Shown here piece after piece: positions 23,120-33,116 of a stretch of 64,000 nt of DNA. Made by a program: the position numbers and the translations under genes. The notes under the pieces are model-generated. The model did not search any database and was not told the origin of the DNA. It saw only the letters and a list, made by a program, of their open reading frames with translations. The stretch comes from Pholiota molesta. Lineage: Eukaryota; Basidiomycota; Agaricomycetes; Agaricales; Strophariaceae. Positions within the stretch are counted from its first letter, which is position 1, and every line of letters starts with the position of its first letter. Location: contig JACGCK010000077.1 in the NCBI GenBank assembly GCA_014925825.1, positions 146,574 through 210,573 on the forward strand, given 5' to 3'.

Positions 23120-25440
23120 ATGTTTGGCGATGCGCCTCCGCCTGATGGTGGTACCCATCAGCATCAGGGATCATCGAGTGACGATTCCGCTGGAAGAGGT
23201 GAGCGAGACCATCTGCTGGCCTAGCGTCCGTGGATCGCTGGGACCTCATACCTGTCTACCGTGTGCAATGTAGATCCTACCACAAACACCCCATCGCAAA
23301 TTTTGCTCGAGGCCCTGCAGAATTTCGTCATCCCCCTCATACATACGGCCGAAGGGAAAAATAAGAAGGGTAACTCTCTTCGCTGTAATAAACACAATTT
23401 CAATCGCTTGATTATGATATATTAGATGTCGGCCAATTCCATTCGATGGGTCCTGAGGCGGGGAAGCTTCTTGTCGCGCTCCAGGAGTTTATATCATCAA
23501 TGATCGCACAATCACAAGTCGGTCAAACGCAGAGCATCGAGGTGGACTTGGGCGGTAAACTTGTTCCTCAGCAATACGACGGATTACAGTTATTGATTTT
23601 GAAACAGATCCTGATGTCGACAGCGTTTCATCGAACGATGCTATGGTCAAATCTCCCGGCGTAGAAACAGAGAGCAAACTCTATGACCCCGGGCCCTCGC
23701 AAGGTATGCAAATCATAACAGAACCTCTGATCTCAACATCTAATAGCATTGTTATCGCCTGTTGGAGGATAGCTTTGGTACCCCGACAAACAGATTACCA
23801 ACGTGTTATGGGAAGACTTCAGGAGGCAGTTCGTCGGCACGTCTTTAGCAAGATGCCTATTCGGCTATTACACTTCAGCAACACGCCTCGAGAAACCGGC
23901 ACCAAGCTAAGCCTACAAATAACACTACTTGAGAGGAACGATGTCTGTGGCCGAATCATGCAAGAAATTCTAGCCAGTTTCTCGGAGAGAATATTCAGAG
24001 AGAGGATGGTAAAGGCTAGAGAGACTCGTGGGCCTGGATCTGGATTGGGACTATCTCTTGAGGACCGCATCATCAAGGACATCATACAGGAAAACACCAA
24101 ATATGCCATCCTATCTCACACATGGCTTCGTGGATCGGACAGGGAAGTTACTTATAGCGCTTGGCGGCTACGAGAGTTCGATGCTCAGCAGCCAGGGTAT
24201 CAAAAACTCATCAATTTTTGCAGATCTGCCTGGAAAGACCATGGACTTTCTTTCGGTTGGATGGACACTGTTTGCATTGACAAAGACAGCAGCTCCGAGC
24301 TCGACGAATCCATCCGCTCGATGTATAAGTGGTACAAAAACTCCCACATCTGCATTTCCTACCTGGCGGGGACTGTCGCCCTCGGTGATGCTCATCGTGA
24401 TCCTTGGTTCGCTCGTGGATGGACATTTCAAGAACTGCTCGCTCCAGAATGCATGTCATTCTATAACAAGGACTGGCAGAAGTTCGTAACGTACACCAGT
24501 GATGGCGACAAGCGCAATCTAGCTATTATAGATCAAATCTTCAAAGCAACAACGATTACAGGTGACGAGCTCCGACGTGCCTCGCTACTACCTATTTCAC
24601 GCAAGATGCAGCTGGCAGCGAAGCGCAATGTAATGCGCGAAGAAGATATCGCATATTCTCTGATGGGGGTTTGCGGTGTCAGCATCTCGATAGCATATGG
24701 TGAAGGTGCCGAGCGGGCATTCTTCCGCCTTATGACGGAGGTCTTAAATACTTCGAGAAAAGTAGTTGATATCTTCAATTGTGCTCAGCCGCTATGGCGT
24801 ACTAGTATTATTCCATCGGGACCATCGGCATATCTTCAATGCTCCGAGGATATTATGATGATGCCGCACATGCAACCTATAGAGCCATTGCTTCTTACTC
24901 ATGTAGGACTCCGGATGCCAATTCTTTTGATGCCCTCATTGCAAGAGAACTCTTGTGTTGAGCATGAGCCCATTGGCGACTACTATGCCACGATTTGCTG
25001 GTACAAGGATCGCAAAACATCTTTCACGGGCAACGGTATTTTTACCTATCATCTATTGCACAAAGGCATCGCACAAAGCACCTCAGGTAAGTGGCAAGAC
25101 TTGATCTGGACTCTCAATGGCAGAATCATCATTTTCTAATTCCAACTTCACAGAATACAAGTGGATATTTGGAATATTGAATTTCGGAGGTGATACAACC
25201 ACTATCGATGTTCGGGGTCTCTGCCTTTCAGTATGTTTTCGCGTGAAACGCGCGACCCAAGTGGAATGGGGCTCAACTTCCAGGTCATCTGCAATCTATC
25301 GGGATAACACAGACAAGCCTATCGTCTTCCATCTCATGAACAGGAGGACATCAACTTCAGGGGATGGTAACACTGTTTATTCAATCGACCGAAGCGACCT
25401 GGCAAAGCACGGGATGACTTTAGTGACCATGTATTTGTAG
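23120..25440 (+). CDS. HET-domain protein, copy 3 (ancestral start exon lost)
   Basis: The model is join(23120..23198, 23274..23369, 23426..23554, 23608..23703, 23773..25086, 25154..25440), 666 codons, starting at an in-frame ATG inside the second ancestral exon. The equivalent of exon 1 at 23038 reads ACG instead of ATG. The HET signature is complete: KYAILSHTWLRGSDREV, DTVCIDKDSSSELDESI, WFARGWTFQELLAPE. The conserved IAYGEGAERAFFRLM segment follows. The linker exon is unlike that of copies 1 and 2 (VETESKLYDPGPSQ). The large exon uses an acceptor four bases downstream of the copy 1/2 position (GGATAG then CTTTGG), which preserves frame. Copies 3 and 4 share this shift. No stop is seen in the model. 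Confidence 0.75.
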
Positions 25441-27478
25441 GGGCTCGACACAGCGTGTAATGAAGTCAATCACAATTTTATATTCGACGCGGATGTAATC
25501 CATATCCATTTTGAAGTTATTCAGGCTTGTTTCACATATTTCCTCAGAAATGACCCGTCAGAACCTGAATTCACCGCTGTGGATGGTAACAAATGCAAGA
25601 CAAAGCGCCTAAATATACGCTGTCACCACGAACAATAGATGGCAAGCATCGAATCCCCTGACCGATTTCTCCAACGTCCGAGCCAAAAGATTAGCTTCAT
25701 GCACATGCGCGGCCCCGACTCAGAAAAGATGATCTACAACCCATATCCTGCGCATCGCAAGGAAGATTCAGTCCAAGAGAGTTCGAACACAAGGATTGAA
25801 CAAAAAATGCAAATCTAGATGCAAAATCCAACAAAGATACGGGTATATCATATACAACCAGCCGTCATGCGCACAACCCGCAAGCCGCACATGGCGTAGG
25901 GTGATAACATACGAAGTAAAATACAGGGGGTGGAGGGGTGGCAGGTAACTTCATGACGATGATCGGCGAACGACGCGGATGGCGGGGAAAATGTAGGTAC
26001 ATAGCGGAGGTGCATACAGAGTGAGAGGGGGGGTGCGGAGATGGGGGTCAACAGAGACAGAGGGAGAGAGCGGACACACAACATGATGGGATGCTAGCGT
26101 AGATATGTAAATAGGCAAAATAGAAAGGATGGAGGGCAGACCAACGATGGCGACACGAAGACGCAGACAGGCCCAGCCCAGCTGGACTAGCCACTGCGGC
26201 GGCCCCCAGCGCGCCTTAGCGTGAAAAGGTGCGTCGTGACATGGATGTCAGGCGAAGACGGATGGACATGTGTACGATGGATGAACGATCCGACGAAAGA
26301 GGATGTTGACGATGGAGGGAAATGCGGACGGAGGAGCATAACGGGGAGATGGGACAGGATAGGATGTACAAAATGCGGCATGACAGAGACGAACGACGGC
26401 ACAACAAGACCACAGCACGGAAACGGGCTCATAAAAAAGCATCTACGCAGCGCGGTAGCATAGGGTCATCACAAAACGCTCCGGGCCAACGCCCAGAGCC
26501 CCAGCCGGTCTGCATCCCCTACGCAGGCACAGGCGCCCGCAGGCAGCGGCCCGCTCGCCGACTCCCCCTCCGCGCCCTCTTCTCCTCGCTCTTCGCCGCC
26601 GCCACTGCTGACGGCGGCGGCGCGCTCAGCGCATCGCGCCACGCACGCAGGTCCGCGTCCTTCGCGAACGACACATGCAGCACCTCCGGTGATCGTGACT
26701 GCTCCTTTTGGGCCGATTGTGGTTTGAATTCGAGTAGGAGGGTGTTCGGTCGGGCGTGAGGCGCGTTAGGGTGGATATAGTAATCGTTTTGAGAGGCTGA
26801 GGTCCACATAGAGGAGTTTGATGGTGAGTACGCAGTTACGATGATAGGATGCGGAAATGATAGGAGGTGATGATTGAATTTAAAGTGAAAAAAAATGGGA
26901 ATGGCATTGCGTTCACAGACGTCGGCGGCCTCACTACGGATGACCTTGGGTGGAGCCTTGGTCGACCTGGAGTCTTAGAGGGGGCGCGACGTCAAGGACG
27001 CTGTGGGCTTGTACGCCATGATCTCGTGGCGCAAATGTGCAGAAGATTGTAGCGGAAGCGAAGGAAGAACGAATATGACAGAGAGGAGAGCGATGGGGCC
27101 AGTACTCAGGACTCAGGCCTCAGGGACCTTCGCCTACGAGCTTTGCGTATACAGAGTGTACTGGCATCACGGAAATTCCCTGCGGCACCCGCACCGTCTT
27201 GGGCTTTGGGTACGAAGCCAAAATGCGGCGAACTGGCACTACCTAGCTACGAGGCGAGCCTATAGAGTCCATCTTGGCCAGCATAGAGTTCAGAGTCTGG
27301 ACTCTGAATCAACGACAAAGGATGGATGGAGGCGGCACTCCGGGTGTGCGGGGAGGAGTAGGTGCGTTCGATGGCGGCAACGGAAGCGAGGAAGATGGGA
27401 GCGCGTCGCGCGACGCGTTTTTGGTCGAGAAGGGCTGGTGGTGAGTGAAGATGAGAGAGACGGACTGGGCAGAGGTGC
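25441..27478 (-). pseudogene. 3' flank and relic of the PH-CRIB-PH gene
   Basis: 25.44-26.5 kb is closely similar to 31.97-33.06 kb, which is the spacer between HET copy 4 and the intact PH-CRIB-PH gene. 26.52-26.81 kb is a version of the last exon: LLLEFKP..., then VLHVSFAKDADLRAWRDALS, ending in APVPA. That exon's frame is still open. The rest (26.86-27.48 kb) is badly decayed pieces of the first and middle exons. The segment ends at GTGCTGACGTAATAT. Confidence 0.72.
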
Positions 27479-28024
27479 TGACGTAATATTTACCTCACCC
27501 CGTGCTTGCAATGTTCGCCGCTACGCCAACTTCCAAGTCGACACACAGGCCACCAAGGCCGTCGTCGCTTGGTAGGCGCACACCACCTATGCTACAGGAC
27601 ACAATGACTCTCAATACCGGTCTCGACTTCAAGACACTGCTTGGCGCATCTCTCACCTCCCACTGCCGCTGCTAAGCACCTCAACGCACCTACTACCTAC
27701 GCACTCATCGGAATATTCCTCGTTATTATGGTAGCGACTACACACTTCAAGCTTCAAGGCCAACCGCGAAGCGCATTCTCTTGGCGAAGACAACTGCCTG
27801 CGGGCGGCACCCAACTTTGTCCTCGCTGAGCGCGCCATCATACTACAGCTCCCCGACATATCGAAGGAGTTGCTAAAGGTGTTCTATGCGGATGCCAATG
27901 ATGCGCTCAAAACATAGAAATTCCCCAGCAGACATGCTAGCGAGTAAGCCTTCAGCTTCAATATTCAGACGGTTCGAGCTCAAGCATGGGCTCGTCGGCT
28001 GTTCTCATATTCCGTGACTTCTAC
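27479..28024 (+). pseudogene. Fragment of unrecognised gene 'Z' (copy 3)
   Basis: This is the best preserved copy of the block. Its reading APNFVLAERAIILQL continues into SKELLKVFYADANDALKT and a stop, followed by an intron-like stretch ending in CCCCAG at the edge of UBR1-like sequence. The text looks like genuine former protein, but upstream frames are broken. Family not recognised. Confidence 0.45.
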
Positions 28025-29480
28025 TGACACTTTCTTCCCCAGGGGCACTGATGTAAACGAACGCGGAGCTCAGTGGCGCCATCACCGCAGTGTTGCAACA
28101 TGCTTGTAGAGGACCGCCTCGACCGAATAAAGCTTTCCGTGCGGTCCTTCTACTAGGTCGAGATGGTCTCATCCGTTCGAATTCGACATATTGGAGGCCT
28201 TATCAGCTTTTGCCGCTCGCTGGCCTGGCTCCTCGCCGAGCTGTTGAAGCGTGCACATTCATCGAGCGGGGACGTGTTGACGGTTGGGACCACAGGTATG
28301 TAGATTTCCTCTCCAATAAAAACGAATAGGATCCGTATATTCATTTAATTTGTTCATTTGACAGTGCTCGCCGTGATAGTCCAAATTGGAACCAGACTCT
28401 CGGTTCGTTATATCTTCACCGTCCGTTCTCGACTCCTCAGCCTTCTGAACGACTTTCCTGGCAAACGAGCTGGTCGTGTCGATACTCCTGGATTTTTTTT
28501 CGTTCCGAGGTAAATTCCATCTCCAAAAAATACGATCCGTATATTTATCTCGTTTAGTACTCTCATGAAAGCCCAAATCCGAACTAGACTCGGGTTCGCA
28601 ATGCCTTAGCCATTCGTGGACGACTCTTCCATTACCGGAGCTACATGCTCTTGCGAGCCTTGCTACGACCAATATCTATTCACTTCCCAAATCGCTTCGG
28701 CCATATTCTCCACCCACCTCGTCATTTCCGCTGTTCTCGACCGCGTTCAGCCTTCCGGATGACTTTTCGGGCTTATATTTGCATTCGTAACTACACAGGG
28801 CCCTACGAATTTAGGAAGCATGGACGTGGCGTTATTCTACACCTCCAGCACGATTTCCAGCGAGAACGCGGACGCAAGCAAGCATACACCCATGCATCCA
28901 TTTATCCGGAGAGAAATTGCACACACACACACGCCCGCGCTGGCGACGGGCATTTGCAGCTCCTTCGAACCCTGCCAGACGCGTGGCGGAGCATTCCGTC
29001 GACAATCCATCCTTCGAGCGCGCGCTGCCAACTTCCAAACTCCCAGCCGCCAGAAGGCCCCACGGGGCAGGATTCCACGAATTCAAGCATACGACGGGGC
29101 CAAGCCGCTCTTCCACATATACTCGCAACAACCGGGAGGGCGCGGAAATAGTGCTGCGGGAAAGGATTCAGAGGAGGGCAGGGAAGATGGAGTGGGAGGT
29201 CGTACTGCTCCCAGGTCATCGGATACCACCTAGGGGCCGCATCAGGGCGTCGGCGAGATCGCGATTGAGACCGTGTTCTTCGCCACATCGAACACTGGGC
29301 GCAACGAGCGCCGGCTGCACGTGGTCGTGCTCGGTGGTTGGACGACTGTGGGGGCTCAGCGCACTCGTGTCCAGAAAACGGTTCAATGGGCAAGGAATAA
29401 GAAAACACTCCTGGAGGTTCTGGGCACTTGGAAAGCACAAGAAATGCGCGAGGTTGTACGAGGCGTCGTGACTTGATGGT
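28025..29480 (+). pseudogene. Decayed internal fragment of UBR1 (copy 4)
   Basis: This is colinear with copy 3 and with UBR1 from about 5865 to 7285. It keeps the UBR1 intron position and the same tandem doubling of the intron-junction segment (28.29-28.62 kb). Stops and frameshifts are scattered through it. It ends about 150 bp before the first exon of HET copy 4. Confidence 0.8.
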
Positions 29481-29630
29481 CAGCACGACGAGACATAACT
29501 ATTAAACTAAATATAGCGTGTACATGGGGTGCTGGTCAAGCATGCTGGTTGTCAAAACATGTGCAGACAATAAACCATCGAATCTTACCGCTCCTTGTTC
29601 CCCATTCACAACAAGCTCATAGTCGCTGCA

Positions 29631-31964
29631 ATGCCTAAATCCCCTAGTAAGCCCTCTTGAAACTTACACGAACATTACATGACTCTCCTTTCTTCTAAAG
29701 AGAAAGCCTCAGCGCTTGGCGATGCGCTTCCGCATGCTGGAACCCATCCGGGACCATCGAGTGACGATTCCACTAAAGCAGGTGAGCAAGACCATCTGCT
29801 GGCCTAGCGCCCATGGATCGCTGGGCATTCATACATGTGTACCGTGCGCAATGTAGATCCAACAACAAACACCCCATCGCAAATTTTGCTCGAGGCCTTG
29901 CAAAATTTCGTCATTCCTCTCATCCATACGGCCGAAGGGAAAAATAAGAAGGGTGACTCTCTTCGCTGCAACAATGCAATCATAATCACTCAATAATGTA
30001 TTATAGATGTCGGCCAAGTTCATTCGATGGGTCCCGAGGCGGGGAAGCTTCTTGCCGCGCTCCAGGAGTTTATACTATCATCGATGATCGTACAATCACA
30101 AGTCGGTCAAACGCAGAGCATCGAGGTGGACTTGGACGGTAAACCTCTTCCTCAGCGATACCACGAATTGTAGTTATTGATTCTAAAACAGATCGTGATG
30201 TTGAGTGTTTCATCAAACGATGCTATGGTCAAATCTCCCGGCGTAGCAACAGAGAGCAAACTCTATGACACTGGGCTCTCGGAAGGTATGCAAATCATTA
30301 TAGAACCTCTGAATCTCAACATCTGACCATATTTTTATTGCTTGTTGGAGGATAGCTTTGATTCCCCGACAAACAGATTACCAATATTGTATGGGTAGAC
30401 TTCAAGAGGCGGTCCGTGAGCGCGTCTTTAGCAAGATGCCTATTCGGCTATTACACTTCAGCGACACTCCTCGAGAAACCGGCACCAAGCTACAAATAAC
30501 ACTAGTTGAGAGGAACGATGTCTGTGGCCGAATAATACAAGAAATTCAAGCCAGTTTTTCGGAGAGAATATTCAATGAGAGGGTGAAGAAGTTGGGATTC
30601 ATTAACCGCGTCATCGCTGAGATTGTATACGAAAACACCAAATATGCCATCCTGTCTCACACCTGGCTTCGTGGCTCTGAAAGCGAAGTTACTTATGGCG
30701 CTTGGCAGCTACGACGGTTCGATACTCAGCGGCCGGGATATCGAAAACTCGCCAATTTTTGCACATCTGCCTGGAAAGACCACGGACTCTCTTTTGGTTG
30801 GATGGACACTGTTTGCATTGACAAGGACAGCAGCTCTGAGCTCGACGAATCCATCCGCTCAATGTATAAGTGGTACGAGAACTCCGCCGTCTGTATCACC
30901 TATCTGGCGGAGACCGACACTGTCGATAAAATTCATTCCGATCCTTGGTTCACTCATGGATGGACATTCCAAGAACTGCTCGCCCCAGATCACATGGCAT
31001 TCTATAACAAGGACTGGAAGAAGTTCGTACCATACATCGATCCTGGCGACAAGTACAATGCAGATATTCTGGGTCAAATCTTCAAAGCAACGACTATTAC
31101 TCCTAATGAAATACGCACCTCTAGGTATTTACCTTTTTCGCGCAAGATGCAGCTGGCAGCAAAGCGCAATGTAATGCGTGAAGAAGATATCGCATATTCT
31201 TCAATGGGCATCTGCAATGTCAGCATCTCAATAGCGTATGGTGAAGGTGCCAAGCGGGCGTTCTTCCGCCTTATGACGGAGATCTTAAATACTTCGAGCA
31301 AGGTAGCTGATATCTTCAATTGCGCTCAGAGGGGATGGTCTATTATTCCATCGGGACCATCTGCATATCTTCAATGCTCCAAGGATATCATGACGATGTT
31401 GCACAGGCCACCTATAGAGCCATTGCTTCTTACCCATGTAGGCCTACGGATGCCAATCCTTTTGATGCCCTCGTTGCGAGAGAATGATCCTCATTTTAAG
31501 CATGAGCCCATTGGCGACTACTATGCCAAGTTTGAGTTCGAGCATCGTAGCGGTTCCACTCTCTATCATCTATTGGACAAAGGCTTCCAGAGAAGCACCT
31601 CACGTAAGTGGCAAAACTCAAGCTAGACTCTCAAGTCTCAACAGTAGAAACATCATTTGCTAATTCTGACTTCACAGAATACAAGTGGACATTTGGAATA
31701 TTGAATTTCGGAGGTGATACAACCACTATCCATGTCTGGCATCTCTGCGTTGCAATATGTTTTGAGGTGAACCGCCAGAACCAAGTGGAATGGGGCTCAA
31801 CTTCCCATTTGTCTAAGATCCATCGGATTGCTACCGACAAGCCCATCGTCTTCCACCTCAGGAAGCAGGGGACATCAACTTTAGAAAAAGGTCAAACTGT
31901 TTATTCAATTGAGCGAAGCGACCTGGCAAAGCATGGGATGACTTTAGAGACCATGTATTTGTAG
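29631..31964 (+). pseudogene. HET-domain gene, copy 4, with a 2-bp frameshift in exon 5
   Basis: Exons by alignment to the other copies are 29631..29646, 29701..29781, 29857..29952, 30007..30138, 30192..30285, 30356..31603 and 31678..31964. The start ATG is kept (MPKSP...). Exon 5 is 94 bp instead of the 96 bp in copy 3, so the full-length reading shifts and meets a TGA within that exon. The HET exon itself is open and complete: KYAILSHTWLRGSESEV, DTVCIDKDSSSELDESI, WFTHGWTFQELLAP. Because every intron is phase 1, skipping exon 5 would restore an open message. Internal ATGs near 30391 could also serve. It may therefore still make a HET protein. I label it a pseudogene only because the full-length frame is broken. 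Confidence 0.7.
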
Positions 31965-33116
31965 GGGCTCGACACAGCGTGTAATGAAGTCAATCACAAT
32001 TCTATATTCGACGCGGATGTAATCCATATCCATTTTGAAGTTATTCAGCTTGATTCACCGTGATATGCCTCCTCAGAAATGACCCATCAAAGCCTGAATT
32101 CACCACCATGGATGGCGACAAATGCAAAGTGAAGCACCCTGGAAACACGCTGTTACCACAAACACTAAATCGCAAGCATCACAATTCCAAGTAAGATTCA
32201 CCCCAAGAGAGTTCGAACACATGGATTGCACAAAAAAAATATGCAAATCTAGATGCAAAATCCAACAAAGATACGGGTATATCATATACAACCAACCACC
32301 GTGGCCGTGGCCACAGCACGCAAGCCAAGCCACGCACGACGCACGGTGGTAACATACGAAGTAAAATACAGGGGGTGGAGGGGTGGCAGGTAAAAGTCTT
32401 GATGACGACGACGGGCGAACGACGATGTGGATGCGGAGGAGAAGGTAGGTACACAGGTACATGCGGGCAGGTACATACGTATTCATGTTTAGACAGCGGA
32501 CGACGGAGTGAGAGGGGATGGGGGGGACAACAGAGACAGAGGGAGAGAGCGGACACACAACATGATGGGATGCTAGCGTAGATATGTAAATAGGCAATAT
32601 AGAAAAGGTCATAGAGAGGGGGGGCGACACGAAGATGCAGACAGGGCCAGCCCAGCTGGACTAGCCACCGCCGACCCGCAGCCTGCCGCAGCGCGAAAAA
32701 GTGCTTCGTGACATGGAAGGCAAAACGGATGCACATGTGTCGATAGACGAACGATGGACAACGGACGAGCGATGTCCGATGGATGACGATGGTTGGGTGA
32801 TGTACGATAAACAACGATGAAAGTGAATATCGGCGGAGGAGATCGTCGATAGAGGAGAATGTCGATGGAGGAGCATGACGATGGACAAAAGGCGGCAACG
32901 TGGGTCTTGACGGAGAAACGGGACGAGACAGGACGAGGTTCAAAGATATGGCATGGCGAAGACGAATGGCAGAGCACAACACGGGCATGAGATCTTCAGG
33001 TGGCTCATAAAAAAAGGGCATCTACGCAGCGCGGCAGCATAGGGTCATAACAAAACACTCCGAGCCCCAAAGCCCAGACCCGGTCGGCGCACACGCGCCC
33101 GTCCTCCCCTGAGCCC
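31965..33116. repeat. Spacer between HET copy 4 and PH-CRIB-PH gene, duplicated at 25.44-26.5 kb
   Basis: This is the tail-to-tail spacer of the convergent gene pair. It is near-identical over long stretches to 25441-26510, and its right end (CTCATAAAAAA...CATAGGGTCATAACAAAAC) also matches 14140-14200. It probably holds both 3' UTRs. The long open frames on minus here are chance products of a purine/pyrimidine-biased strand. Confidence 0.65.

Noticed and set aside
32179..33021. 280-codon minus-strand open frame
   Set aside because: Pyrimidine-biased spacer shared with 25.8-26.4 kb, where the frame is broken; Ser/His/Pro/Leu text without a domain.
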